Counted from the stretch's first letter, positions 12,488 to 25,300 are shown. The stretch: DNA of 64,000 bases from Climacium dendroides (GCA_950106755.1 OX467082.1:4960001-5024000); one strand, 5' to 3'. The notes: generated by a model not told the origin, from the letters alone. Made by a program: numbers and translations.

Positions 12488-13700
12488 TCATCCAAGAAGT
12501 GACAGATCAACGAGTGATAAGGCTAAAAACTTATTGAAGACGTCAGGGAGGGGCATTGGGAGGAATTTCAGCAAGTGGGAGGCGGTCCATTGTTGGCTAC
12601 AAAAAACCCAGTGGAAATGTGTTTAGAAAAAAATGGTGACAAAAAAAAACTATTTTTTAGAGGAAATAGAGGAGGAAAAGACAAATTCAATGGTGTCATC
12701 CAATCCCCAAACACATACCTCAATTAAACGTTATAGGCGTCGCAAGTTTGAATTGAAGCGGCAGGAAACCGAGAAGTATACCCCTTGTAAGAAAGCTCCT
12801 CACTTCTCCTCTCTTGTCTTCTCAATGGCTCTCAATGTCTCCAAGGCCACCACCGGGAGCTCCCCACTTTGCTGCACGAACTTTCCAAGGTGGTCACCAA
12901 GGAAGGAAAGAGAGGAGCAAGCAAAAAAAAGTTTTGCATGGGAGGCGAAAGTTGGAGTTCCACAGGAAAGGGCTGGAAGGAGGCGGTGGAAGGCAAAAAT
13001 TGTAGTTTCCCAAGGAAGGGCCATAAATTGTCAGTAGTCAGTGGAAATTAGAGCATTCTAGGAAAGGATCAAAATTTGACGGCAGGAGGGAAGTGCCCCA
13101 ACACTATTCACACATAAGTTGGAAAATAGTGTTGGGGGTAAAAAACAAAGAACAATACTAATTATTACCCAACACTATTTATCAATTTTAGTGTAGTGTC
13201 ATCCGTTTGGTTGCACCTACTCCCAGCGCTTTGCCATACCACTTGAGGGTGAAAACTTTGGTACAAAAATATTTTCAAATTCAGTTTGGGCATTAAAAAC
13301 TAGATTATAAAAATTAATGATAATGATATTTCTATTATAATAGTTCAGTTTGCATGCAAAGGTTTTCATTGCAAATCTTGATTTTATAATATAAAGTGAA
13401 TGCTACCTTTCAACTTTAATAATTTGTAACTAATTCCATAAAGATTCAAAAATATGAAACAAATCGGATTAAATGTCAATTCCATTTTAGCTTCCTACTA
13501 AAAAAATTTAAAAAAATATGTAATGGAATTTAGCTTCCCTGAAAAGCCAACTAGCCAATCCAGTTTTGAAATGTTTGTGTAAACAATGTACTAGAGTTTG
13601 TTCGGCATTTGTTTTGTAAACCTCATACAAAACAACAATGAAAAGAAAAAAGATCTTCCAACATCACGTATATAAAAAAAAGATCTCCCAGCATCACTTA

Positions 13701-14105
13701 AGGTAGTATGGCCTTAAAGCGCCCATCTTCTTCAAACTATCCTGTAGGTAGCTGTAGAATGGATGCCAAGTGATCCTTGAATAGACCTCTCTGGTCTGTT
13801 AATGAATTCAAGAATTTTTTTTATTGTAAGAGCCAATCATTGTTTTTGGTTTGTGCACATTTCTTTATAAGTCACAAGGGGACAGATTTTGGGACAGCTA
13901 TGGTCACAAATAGGTGCCTATGACCTGAATCTTTGAAAATTCATAAGTAATTCAAAAATGATTGAAAAAAATACAAAACTACTTGTGTTGTGTTCCGCAT
14001 CTATTTTTCTTTCTCTGAAAAATGGGCTAAAAATCATTTTGTCCATGGAAACCTGTGAAAAAGGCAAATTAGCCCTTAAAAGGTCGCTTTAAGGCCATAC
14101 TATCT
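13701..14105. mobile_element. TA-flanked MITE, about 405 bp
   Basis: Left end AGGTAGTATGGCCTTAAAGC (13701) and right end CGCTTTAAGGCCATACTATC followed by T (14105) are inverted repeats with one mismatch, flanked by TA at 13699-13700 and 14106-14107. No coding capacity. A non-autonomous Tc1/mariner/pogo-type element fits the TA duplication. Confidence 0.7.
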
Positions 14106-14399
14106 TACTATTTTTTTCTAAATGTTGTACAATTCCAAATGATGAGAAAATTCTCAAGCTTGTAGAGAACTTGCCTTGAAGAATAAATCCAAAGAAGCAC
14201 CAACAACATCGATATTTTTTTATACAAATTCAATCTACATGATGGAAATTTTTGAAATTTTTTTCACATCTTCTCAAACCAATTTATTACAAGATCCTAT
14301 AGTTATATGTGTTCGAAAATGATTTTTTTTTCCAAGATTTGGCACTTGTATTAGAAATGGGAGTTATGAAGTAATTTTTATGAAAACATAGTCAAGGAA

Positions 14400-15000
14400 C
14401 TTTAGAGATTAACCTCTAAAGGACCAAGGCCTTTTTTCTGCCAAAAAACACTTAAAACTGCCATTTCTATAATAAAGAGTAAAAAGAATTTGAAAATTGT
14501 TTTTGTTGCACATCTAGCTATAGTATCTTACACCTAACTAGTATGAGAATGTGTGGCAAAATTTTCAAAAATTTTAACTGCACAGATCGCAAGATATCTA
14601 CGTTTAAAGAGAAAAAAATAAATTCTTGAACACATTCACTACTAGAAAATTTCATTTTTCTGTTGTTTTGGTCGCGTTGATCCGGTCAAAATCTGACAGA
14701 AATCTGTTGGTTTCAACAGATTTCTGTCAGATTTTGACCGGATCAACGCGACCAAAACAACAGAAAAATGAAATTTTCTAGTAGTGATTGTAGGACTAGA
14801 TTATTTGACTTTGAACCTTTTTAAATTAAATTTTTTGCATTGTAGAGTTTTGAGCTTTAAATCTTTATTGTAGGGAATTGAGAGTTGAGAGTCTAGGAAA
14901 AAAATTGAAATTTTTTTATTTTTAATTCTTCAAAAAATTATTAAATAGAAGTAGGTATGAGATAGAAGGAAAATCTAAATTATCAATATCTCTAAAATGT
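14400..15000. repeat. dispersed repeat, inverted copy of 20870-21240
   Basis: The text around GGACCAAGGCCTTTTTTC (about 14420), ACACCTAACTAGTATGAGAA (about 14530) and the segment after 14790 recurs in reverse complement at 20870-21240. The copy here is interrupted by the MITE at 14637-14786; the other is not, which gives an empty-site comparison. Confidence 0.75.
14637..14786. mobile_element. CACTA-type foldback MITE, 150 bp
   Basis: The element is almost entirely a perfect inverted repeat: it begins CACTACTAGAAAATTTCATT, ends with its complement, and has a short central loop. The 3-bp duplication ATT flanks it (14634-14636 and 14787-14789). CACTA-first termini with 3-bp duplications are typical of CACTA elements. 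The near-perfect arms indicate a young insertion. Confidence 0.9.
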
Positions 15001-15222
15001 AATTAAAATGCACTAATTCCACTAGTGTGATTGTCTTAGGAATCAAAATAAACAATGTGAATATAATTTTGAAAAATTATAAAAATTACATTCAAAATCA
15101 ATCCAATGAGTTATTTTTTCAAGAATTGCTTTAATTGCCCTCAAAACAAGATTATTCATAACTTTTTCATAAAAATCCAAAATAGAATGAATAAAAGCTT
15201 TCCATGTAGACAAAAATATAAT

Positions 15223-15729
15223 CTATGGATAAAAAAATTTCAAATTCAAATTTTTTTGGCTACCCCCTCTTCCTTGTTTTGAGCTTATTTGGGTATAGCT
15301 TTTGTTTCCAGACATTGATTGAGAAAATAATACTATTTTTATGAAGCTCATCAATTTTTCTATCTTCAAAAAAAGTTTCAAAAAATCATGACAAAAATTC
15401 ATCCATAGGTACCTTTCTAAAATCCCATTTGTCCCAATGAGACAATGGTCTTTAAGTACAAATACTAAAATAATATAACTTTTATGTAGTGCTTTAAATG
15501 AGTCATAAATGTCATTGATATAGTGAGCCAAATATGGCATATTCGGAAGCCATGTATAAACATCAATCTCTTTTTCAACCATATAAATTAAAAGATTTTG
15601 AATTTCAAGTAAATAACTGAAATTAGTCTTTGGGGATGAAACTTTAAATATTGGTGTCAAAATGAGGTATAGATACATGAGAAATTGTGAATTTAGTCTA
15701 TTTGAACATTTGGATTTAAGATAAAACAA
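15223..15729 (-). CDS. hypothetical 168-codon open frame in AT-rich DNA
   Basis: I do not recognise this frame. It is open for 168 codons in roughly 70% AT sequence, where stops should be frequent, so its length is notable. It opens at TTG; no convincing ATG context was found. The predicted protein is rich in Lys, Ile, Phe and Leu, with no catalytic or membrane pattern I can name. It lies among dispersed repeats, so a transposon-derived or decayed coding region is the first alternative, and chance is the second. Confidence 0.25.
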   Translation of the reverse strand: MFYLKSKCSNRLNSQFLMYLYLILTPIFKVSSPKTNFSYLLEIQNLLIYMVEKEIDVYTWLPNMPYLAHYINDIYDSFKALHKSYIILVFVLKDHCLIGTNGILERYLWMNFCHDFLKLFLKIEKLMSFIKIVLFSQSMSGNKSYTQISSKQGRGGSQKNLNLKFFYP

Positions 15730-15839
15730 CCTAAAGTGGTCAGAATGAGGAGTTTGACATCATCTTGTTGCTAAAAGTTTTCAATTTTTTTTCCACATTA
15801 GTACAAGTGTGAGAAACAACAAGTGCAATTAAAATTATA

Positions 15840-16150
15840 TTTTTTTTGACACAATATAAATTTGCTAGGAATTTTTGAAGTGTTTAGTGCATCATGGCCC
15901 AAAAGAGTCTATAGACTATCCCATAACCAACAAAATTTGAATCCATAATGTTCATCTTACTACCTAATGCAGTCACAATATTTTCTATAATGGAAGGCCT
16001 AAAAAGTCAATTTTTACAATGAATTTTACATTGAAAAGTTAGAAGTTCCTAATGAGGTCACTGTTCACTCCATTATTGTCATGTAAGACATGCATTGTGG
16101 CCCTCATCTCACATATTGAAAACCCCTACAATGGGGCCATTTTCTAGGTG
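15840..16150 (-). repeat. dispersed repeat family, copy 2
   Basis: Matches 21338-21880 in the same orientation (CAATATAAATTTG, AGACTATCCCATAACCA and the TTAGAAGTTCCTA region) and parts of copy 1 (about 6000-6060) in the opposite orientation. Confidence 0.65.
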
Positions 16151-17019
16151 ACTACAATGGGTCATTTGATTGCAATGGGTTGTTTTACCTTATAACAATA
16201 TAATTGCAGTCCTAAAGCAGTTCAATAACAATACAATGGTGATTTTGAAATTTAAATTACAACAATACAATCTCTAAGTGAATTCAAGTCAAAATAATAA
16301 TAATGAAAGTGCATTGCTTGCAACACAATTTCTATACCAAAACAATTCTATAACATTATAATATTATGTAAGAACAAAAGAAATAGGAACAATGTTGCAA
16401 CAAACCTAAGTCATTCAAAAATTGTTTCATTGTTGCAATAGTAATGTTTGCACATCGTTTCAATTGCAATTCAAATCTAAAAAACAAGCTGAAACAATAT
16501 TAAGTCAAAAATGAAACATAATTGAAAAAGTTAGTCCTAGTTTTAATATTGCAAAAGGTTTGCTACCATAAATTTCTATATTCTATACAACTTCAATATT
16601 TTTGCAAGAACTCTAAGAAAGCAACATTGCAATAGAAGATAATGATCCAATAGTGCAATACTTTTGAAATAGTCTTATTTTTGTACTGCAAGCAAAAGTA
16701 ATTGCCACCTTATTCTTGCAATTGTTTTTATTTTCCTGATGCACATGTTGCGTGTGCATAATTCTATTTCCATCCACAAATTTCATGTTTTCATCCACAA
16801 ATCTAATGATTTCATCCAAGATTTTTTCTAATTCAAAGTTTTTTTGGCAATTTTATTCAAGTTTTTTGGCATTTTTTAGCCAAATTATTTTTTTCTAATG
16901 CAATCTGATTGCACCCAAAAAAAAACAAAAAACTGCTTTGAACCCCTTAGCCCCTAAACGTCAGAGGTCCAACTAGGCTTAAAAACTGCCTTCCTTTGCA
17001 AGTCTGAAAAGTAAAAATT

Positions 17020-18000
17020 AGAGTAAGTTATGAAGATCTTAACCGTACAATATTGTAGTGTGCATGTTGTAGATGGTGTGGAACAAATTTGGAGTCATTC
17101 GACCGTATAGATTGAAAGATTATAATGTTTTAGTGTTGAAAAAAGGTGCTGAAATTTTCTTAAAAAAACATTTGGAGGTGAAATTCGATTTCTAAACCTA
17201 TTCAAATGAAAAAACTTTAAACTACAAAGTGATTCAAAACCAGAATATATACAATTTGGTGAAAAAAATATCATTCAAATTTTACATCTATGACTGAACC
17301 TCCTTCTACTAAAATGCTTCTCAGTCACTCATAACTTCTTGGATTGCTATGAAATTTTAACCACACAAACTAGACTAGTATGCGCAACTTCTCCAATAAG
17401 TTTTATTGGATTTGGACATTGTATGAAGAAGTTATAGGCCACCAAAGGTCACTAGAATTCACCAATGTCTGGATTTTGAACTTTGAATTGCTCTCAATCA
17501 TTCAAAACAACTCGGATTGACATGAAAACTTTACCACAATAATTAGACTTCAGTGGAAACAAAACCCAACAAATTTTATTGAAAACAAACATTAGATTAC
17601 AAAAATACAAGCCCCCAAAGTTGCAGCCATCAAATGCAGTTTGGTGAGCTCAAATTGAACCTGTGAACTTTGATTGGCTCCCAAAACTACTATACATTTT
17701 GTATTGATCTAAATTTTTTTATCACACAAGCTAGACTAGTATGCACAACTTCTCCAACAAGTTTTTATTGAATTTGAACATTGGTTGCAAAAGTTACAGC
17801 CCTTTGAATTTGACTTTTAAACTGTGAGGACGTTTTTCATCCCCTGTGACGTTCAGGGGTTCTCTGATATTCTATCATTCACTGTTGTAACGATTGTAAC
17901 TTCACAATTTCTGTTGTATAAGATTCCTCCAAATCCAATGAAATTCTTTGCACACACACAAAAAGTAATATTGTGTCACCTTTCGAAACAGAAAGGATAT
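17020..18000. repeat. diverged tandem repeat, about 175-190 bp period
   Basis: Landmarks recur at similar spacing: CACACAAACTAGACTAGTAT (about 17357), CACAATAATTAGACTTCAGT (about 17532) and CACACAAGCTAGACTAGTAT (about 17722), each followed by a YAAYAAGTTTTATTG-like line and then a ...AGTTATAGGCC or AGTTACAGCCC line. Units are strongly diverged. It may be an old satellite or internal transposon repeats. Confidence 0.5.
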
Positions 18001-18300
18001 GGCGACCCTATTCTCACTTCTAATTTAACCCCAGAAAGAGGAACCTATGACCAGGAGGGGCCTATGACCACAGAAGTTCAAGCCTCATTTTGTTTGCTGC
18101 CATTTTGCAACTAGATAAGAATGAAAAAAAATTTCATACTTATTTTTGAGAGATGAAATCATATGTCTAGTATAAATCATAAAATTTTCAGATATTTTTT
18201 TAAGAAAAAGAAGAAGGAAATTCATATCAAATACTCTATACAAAATATATTAAAAAAATCTGAAATCTTCACTACAAATGTATATTATAGTGCATAACAT

Positions 18301-18539
18301 GGCCAGGGAGGACTGACCCCTCTATTGCCCCAACAGAGGGTAAAATGTAAAAACTGCCTCCTATTTTGTGCCGTTAAAATTCTAGATTTAGTCACTTCCC
18401 CTAGCTAATTTGGGGTCTCTGATTCCAAATATGGTTTCTGAATTTTTTTTTTTTTAAATTGTGTGAAAAATATGAAGTTCCAGCGTTTCCTCTGCGAGGG
18501 TAAGAAAAAGGGCAATAGAGGGGTCAGTCCTCCTTGGCC
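18301..18539. mobile_element. MITE with 30-bp TIRs, probably Mutator-like, 239 bp
   Basis: GGCCAGGGAGGACTGACCCC plus ten more bases (18301-18330) pairs with 18510-18539 with one mismatch. Flanks TGCATAACAT on the left and TGCATATAACAT on the right look like a 9-10 bp target duplication that later gained a TA, which fits Mutator-like elements. No coding capacity. Confidence 0.7.
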
Positions 18540-18664
18540 TGCATATAACATCATGATATGAATTGAAGTTACTGTGTCACTCTAAAATTAAAAAATCAAC
18601 AAATCATGGTTATCATACTATTAAAATCATAAGTCCCTCTGTAATATCACAAATGCTACCATTA

Positions 18665-19467
18665 ATACTAGGGGCTCGTGCTTGCTATGCTACGCATTCA
18701 TTGTATCACATATTAATAAAAATTTGATATATTTGAATAGAATGCATGATAATGATTTTGATAAGTCTTTAAAATAATTATTTTAAATATTCTATAAAAA
18801 TATTTCCAATCATGCATACATATATAGAAATCATATTTTCACACAATGTGATATTACTGAAATAGAGTAGCAGTTCACAATCACCTCTGTAATACTACTT
18901 TTTACAAAGGGTGATATTATAGAAATAATATAGTTGTTGCAATTAAGGTGATATTAAAGAGGATACATAGGATGATATTATAGAGGTAGCAATTCCATTG
19001 CTTTTCTTGGCTTTATACTTCTTTTGCCTTTCTATGATTTTGTGCTTTTGTGAGCTTTGAGCTTCTGATTTCAATTTTCTATTGCTACTACCAAATGATT
19101 TGAGAAACTTGTTAGATTGAACCAAATTTGAATTTCACAACAATTAAATTGTTCATGAAGCTTTTGAGATTTACAAGTTTTTCCTTTAAATTCTTCTATT
19201 TGGGTTGTCATTGTTTGTAACAATTGAGTTAAATTTCTAATGTATTCTAATGTACGTGTATCTTTTAGCATATATCACTCATCATTTATTAAATTTCTAT
19301 TGTTTATTTCAGTATATGCTTATTTATTAAAAAAATTATATGAAGATTTTAGTAATTTTTATTTGAAGACTTATTGAAATTCTTGGTCTACATTCTATCT
19401 AATACATAAAAATTCTAATGAAATTCTAATGGTGAATGCCTAGCATAGCAAGCACCAACCACTAGTA
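18665..19467. mobile_element. non-autonomous element with about 35-bp TIRs, class unknown
   Basis: The left end ACTAGGGGCTCGTGCTTGCT (near 18667) continues into ATGCTACGCATTCA. It pairs with the right end reading TGAATGCCTAGCATAGCAAG into CACCAACCACTAG (about 19430-19464), with a few mismatches. The interior holds repeated GTGATATTA-like motifs. It also holds two overlapping minus-strand frames (19271-19071 and 19125-18943) that together look like a lysine- and glutamine-rich coiled segment, perhaps captured coding sequence. No clean target duplication was found. Confidence 0.55.
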
Positions 19468-19718
19468 TTGTTATAAAACATTAAAATTTAAGATTTAAAA
19501 AAAATCTGTAACTATACATTAGTAATTATTATTTATTAAGGAGATTCCATGAAGAAAATTTTAACTCGGTTTATAGTATCCTTGTTTTTGATCTCAAGGG
19601 TGCTTCCATACAAAATTGTGATTCCAACTCTAATATAGGCTTACTCCTATATTTGAGACTTAGTTATTCCTTATTATTTTGTACATGATAATGGTGTTTT
19701 TTACCAACTAAAGTAACA

Positions 19719-20013
19719 TGTCCATAAATCGCCCACCTAAGAGCTGAAATTGAATTTTGGGTACGCAAAGCTTCTTGAAATAATTTTCAGTAAATTTTCC
19801 TTGAAAAGTAAGTTGAATTGCCATCTAATCCAAGTTGTTTCATATTTTTTGGAGCTTTGTAGAATTAGTTGTAAAATTTTGAAGTTGAAATGGCATGGGG
19901 TTCTAAAATTGCCCACGTTCTAAAATGTATACTATTTGTACATTTTTTGAAGACTATGAAAAAGCAAAATGTACAAATAGTGAACATTTGAAGAAGTGGG
20001 CGATTTTAGAGCC
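19719..20013. mobile_element. MITE-like repeat, copy A (pair of 51586-51877)
   Basis: Matches 51586-51877 in inverted orientation over about 290 bp. Its ends are imperfect inverted repeats: GTCCATAAATCGCCCACC at 19719 and GTGGGCGATTTTAGAGCC at 20013. A nested foldback around GTACAAATAGT is present in both copies. No coding capacity; the superfamily is not identified. Confidence 0.7.
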
Positions 20014-20869
20014 AATGCAATTTTAGATATTATTACGTGATACACATGAAATGAAGCTTGCAATTGGAATAGTCCAGTGAATTCTTGGAAATTTGAAAAT
20101 GTATTAAAAATTAAACTTGTCAAGATTCATTTTCATAGTTTAAAACAAATAACAAAATAGGAATTTTAAAAGCCACAATTGAGTTTGATGAGTTAGAGGC
20201 ACATTCAATTTTGGAATGCAAGGATCACTAAGGATTAATTAAATGCCATGAGTACTCCCACCCCTAGGACTTCCTTTCTACTATTTTTAGGGCAATGTTG
20301 GCTTTGATAGCATATATTGTACAAGAAATTGAAAAAAATTCATTTGATGGTTGTTGTTTTGTTGGTAGAAATTGATGTTTGTTTGTAATTTCTAAATTTA
20401 ATTTTGTAAAATAAAAACAAAGCTTTGCCTCTTATCACTTACAATATTAGTGCCATAACAAGAAACTTTTGGGGATGAAAATTAGTACAATATTGTAATA
20501 TTTCAACTTTTACTAAATTAGACCCTAAAGCATTAGAAGAAATTTAGTGCCTTTAGAAGACTACAAGTTCCTAAGCTCTAAAAACTATCTGGACCATGTG
20601 GGAATGCTGCCAGCTACATAGTTTAATGTGAAAGTTATGGACAATCTTGTTTTTTGAAAAATCTAAGCATCTTCTTGAAAAAATAATATGTAGGATTTTT
20701 TTTAATGCAATTTTTACAATTTTAAGAAAAAAATTTATTTGTTTTAGTTTGCTTGTTAGAACATTCTTATCATTTGGATTAGTATGTTTTAATTCCATCT
20801 TAGAGATGTTAATATTGTACCTACTTCTATTTAACAAATTTTTTAAGAATGAAAATTAAGTTAAATTTA

Positions 20870-21880
20870 TTTTCCTTCTAAACTCTCAACTCAATTCTCT
20901 ACTATAAAGGTTTAAACCTCAAAATTTTGCAGTGCAAAAAATTTAAATTAAGAAGGTTCAAAGGCAAATAATTGAATCTTGCAATGTGCAAACAAACTTG
21001 TTTTCATTACTATAAATGTAGATATCTTGCAATTTGTGAGGACAAAATTTTTCAAATTCATTCCATACATTCTCATACTAGTTAGGTGTAAGATCTTGCA
21101 TTTAGATATGCAAAAAAAACTAAAAATTAAAAAAAATTAAATTAAATTTTTTTACTCTTTGCAATAGAATAGGTAGTTTTGAGTGTTTTTTGGTGAAAAA
21201 AGGCCTTGGTCCTTTAGGGATAAACTAACCTATGATAGGCAAAATGGTTGGTTTGCCTTATTGACCATTTTGAAAAATTAATTTTTTTTCTAAATAAAGA
21301 CAAACATGAGAATAGAGAGAGCAATTGAAATTTTCATTTTTTGATACAATATAAATTTGTTATGAATTTTTGAAGTGTGCTACTAAATTAGTCTAAAATA
21401 GTCATTAGACTATCCCATAACCACCAAAAATTGTGCCCATTATGGTCATCTTACCATCTAAAACAATCACAATATTTCCTAACATGGCCATGATATAAAG
21501 GATTTAAAAAATTAGTTCTTAACCCTTAAATGTTGATTTGCATCTACAATGGATGACATAGAATCTCTCCATGCAGGACAAAAGTGCAACTATTCATCTT
21601 CTAAATTTTGTAGGAAAAGGGAACGTCTTCTACAGTAGCTTGCCTCCCAATAAGTGCTTTTGAATTTTTCTAAGCCAACAATTCACATGGTACCCAAATA
21701 AATGATTTCCATGGTGACCGCTCATTGTTTAAGGATTAAATTGAATTTACACTAGAAAGGTAGAAGTTCCTATAACAATCACTAATAACTCCAGTACCAT
21801 CACCCAAGGTATTGATTTTGGCCACTACCTAGCATAATGAAGTCCTAATCTCATTTATTAGCAAAAGCTTGCTATGGGTC
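20870..21880. repeat. dispersed repeats, including empty site for the 14637 MITE
   Basis: 20870-21240 is the reverse complement of 14400-14900 without the MITE; the empty insertion site is at about 20983-20985. 21338-21880 matches 15840-16150 and is itself interrupted by text (21545-21760) that matches 5560-5760. No open frame of note. Confidence 0.65.
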
Positions 21881-22343
21881 AATATAAGGCTCTAATAAGT
21901 GGTTTACTTATCATAGGCTCGTTTACCTCAAAATAGTGTGACTTTGGTAAATTAGTGTCTCCCACACTACCACTATTGGTTTCATTATAAAATATAATAC
22001 CACTACAACAATTGCAGGTCCACCGGCTGAATAAACGAAGCCCAAATCCTCCCTAAATGGAATAAGAAAGGAATATACTAACCTATTCCCTCCGGGAATT
22101 GCTTCCGTCAATTCCCTTTGACTAGTAACTTACTACAGGGCCGTGCAACAATCCCAGAACACAGCCAAATACATTCCCCCAAAGCGCCACAACCACCTGC
22201 ATAACAAACAAAACAAACAGGCCAGGGCCCAGCGGCATTCATACTCTGCGCTTCTCATGTGACCTTCAATCCGTGACGTTCAATCCGAGTTGGGTCTTGA
22301 ATCAAAGCAACAAGGCGCTTCTGCTGCCACAGATTCACGAGCT

Positions 22344-25300
22344 ATGGCGGTGGCAGAGGAGAGCACTGCGGACAAAGGATCCATGCTTCAGGCTATTCGA
22401 TACAGCCGGGGCCGCCTTGAGCTTCTGGATCAGGTGGGATTCAATCGCGCCTCTGGGATCGAATTGCTTTCTCGGAATTGGTTGTATTCTCTTGCCTGTC
22501 GAGGTTGTGCCTTTGCGAGGTTTTGGGTTTATGGATTTCTTATGATTGCCAAAACAAATTTTCTATCGAAGTTATGCTGGAGGTAACGTTCTTATGGGTC
22601 AATTCTAGAAACTTCATTAATACGCGCAAGTTTGGCTCTTCGACTGCGAGGAAATGGTGTGTAATGATTCGGTATTGATTGTGTGGTTTTGATCCTGAAC
22701 TGAGAAACGGCTGATTGGAGAAATGCTTGTGAATTTACATCTTGTGCAGCGGAAGCTGCCCCATGAAACTATCTACATTGATATCGAGGATGCAGCAGCA
22801 GGCTGGTAAGTTTAAAGGTGGGGTTGATTTTGTTTGTTATTTTTGTGGGATGGGAGGCTGGGGAGGGTTTGGGCGATCGATTTTTTTTTTTTCTCTCTTC
22901 AAAAACCCTTATTGATGTCGGTGATTTGGAATCAGAGTCACCAATGTATGGCAATGTCGTAATCCAGGACTGCAATTAGCGATATGGTAGTGCGAGGCGC
23001 ACCTGCCATAGCCATAGCTGCTGCCCTTTCTCTCGCCGTGGAAGTGGAAAGCTTGAAGCCCGTGTCGTCTGGAACTGGACAGGAGGCCGTCGCTTTTTTG
23101 AAGAATCGACTGGATTATCTTGTCTCCAGGTTTGCTGCACCCGCCCGGACATTAATCCATCTTCCCAATTTGTATGGAGTTTTTGTGTCAGTTTGATGTC
23201 ATCTCATTGTTGTCACACAATGCTAACTAATACTGTGGTGTGCAATGTGGTGGACAGTCGTCCAACAGCAGTCAACCTCACAGAAGCTGCGTATAAGTTG
23301 TTGAATTTATCTCGAAAAGCTGCGGATGAGGGCGCTGATGCCGAAGCTGTTTACGAGGTCAGAATTTGTAGCAACCGTGTCCATTCCTTCACTGTAATGA
23401 AACCTTGGTAACAATCTCCACTTGTCTTTATTGATTTGTAGTTGATTATTGCAGGCTTACCTCGAAGGGGCAGAGAAGATGCTGGCTGCCGATGTAGCGG
23501 CCAACAGGGCAATTGGTGCTTTCGGTGCAGATGCTTTGTTACAAGGACCGACTGCTTCAGGCAATGGCATGCGTATTCTTACCCATTGTAATACTGGAAG
23601 TTTGGCTACGGCAGAATATGGGACGGCTCTAGGAGTGATTCGTGCTCTTCATGCGCAAGGAAAGCTTGAAACTGCCATATGTACAGAGACACGTCCTTAC
23701 AATCAGGTGTGCATTCGAATATTTCTACGCTTTTTTATAATTGTGTATGCCTAGCAGTGCAGTGTTTCATTACCTACAATTTATGTTTCCTTAGTTGTTG
23801 CTGGCATGTTGCAAGATCGTTTCTCTTTGTTGTGGAGAATAGCAACTTTGAATCAGACCTTCCCTTTCACCTTTATCCTGCACTGAGCGGTCTTGAATAC
23901 ACTGCAATGTTGTCTACCTGAGATTTCCGTGATTGCAACCACCCAGACTACATGCTCGGTGATCTCGCTTTAACTTATACTGGCCTTTGGAGATTTTCAT
24001 TAAACTACGCTATTTCATTAAATCTAGACTATCTTGTTAAATCTTGACCATGGCGGCTTCAATCCTAGCTTAAAAGATTTATTTATTTATTTATTTATGG
24101 GTCATAATCACTTCAATGTTCATTGTAAGAGTCAAATCTTTGCTTCTGGTCTGTTTTGAATGTTTTAAAGGAGGATTTCAGGTGTCAATTATTCATTTTT
24201 ATTGCTTCCAAACAATTTTCTGTTGATAATTTGGCCTTGAGCAGGATTGACAGCTCAGCATCTGCCTACCAAGTGACCTATGCTCCATAACCTGGTCTAG
24301 AAGTACTGAAACGTGAAGCATTTTTTAATAAGTTTTTTGAAGTGGGTTGCAGGGATCGAGATTAACAGCTTTCGAATTGGTGCATGATAAGATCCCAACT
24401 ATTTTGGTGGCCGATTCTGCAGCTGCGGCCTTGAAGTCCCTAGGTCGAGTGGATGCGGTTGTGGTGGGTGCAGACCGCATTGCAGCCAATGGTGATACAG
24501 CGAACAAGATAGGCACATACAGTCTGGCCTTATCAGCCTTCCATCACGGCGTACCTTTCTATGTGGCAGCACCATTGACATCAGTTGACACGCAAATAAA
24601 GTCTGGGAAGGAGATTGTCATTGAAGAAAGATCACCGAAAGAACTGACGCATTCACACGGTGGACATGGCACTCAAATTGCTGCGCATGGTGTGGGTGTT
24701 TGGAACCCTGCATTCGATGTCACTCCAGCTCGGCTCATTAGTGGAATTATAACAGACCAGGTATATTGCCACATGCCAATGTGACACTCCGTATACGTGT
24801 ACTTGCATTGCTTCAAATATTGACGTTCAAACTCATTTTTAAATTTTCATGATTAATCTGCTTTATTTTTTACTTTCATACATAGAAACATACACTTGAC
24901 ACATTTGGAATGAAAAATTATTATAAGTGAACAAGACCTCGTGGATTTATGGACAGTTGAATTCGCTTGAGTATCTGAAAAATGCATTTTTCAAATGCGC
25001 TCACATTTCACTTGATTTTATTCATTTTGTGATTGGACATCTCCAGTGGATGAATAACGAATATTTTGATAAAGGCCCCAATTCCATGAGTTGCTTGAAC
25101 CTGTCATTATGTGGCTCTGAATTTGAGTTTTGTGACTTGGGAAGTCCCCACGGGACCTTCTGGGTATTTAGGAGTTAACCTGGTTATTGTTGGTTGCGGC
25201 AGGGTGTAATTACCAAAGCCGATAACTCGGACGTGTTCGATATTCCTAAATTTATTGCAAAAGCCAACGGGAGTCATTCACCTAATCCGGAGAATTCAAT

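Larger units (their letters stand above)
10455..13193 (-). mobile_element. pogo-like DNA transposon, about 2.7 kb, near-complete
   Basis: Terminal inverted repeats begin CACTAAAATTGGTAAATAGT at 10455 and end with the matching complement at 13193, flanked by TA on both sides (10453-10454 and 13194-13195), the target-site duplication of the IS630-Tc1-mariner group. Subterminal copies of AACACTA cluster at both ends. It encodes a DDE_1-type transposase on the minus strand. A 20-bp minisatellite has expanded near the left end. Terminal repeats and coding frame are well preserved, so this is a fairly recent insertion. Confidence 0.85.

Noticed and set aside
18301..18539. reading the 30-bp inverted ends as a hAT element
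   Set aside because: The flanking similarity is 9-10 bases with a TA indel, which fits Mutator-like elements better than an 8-bp hAT duplication.
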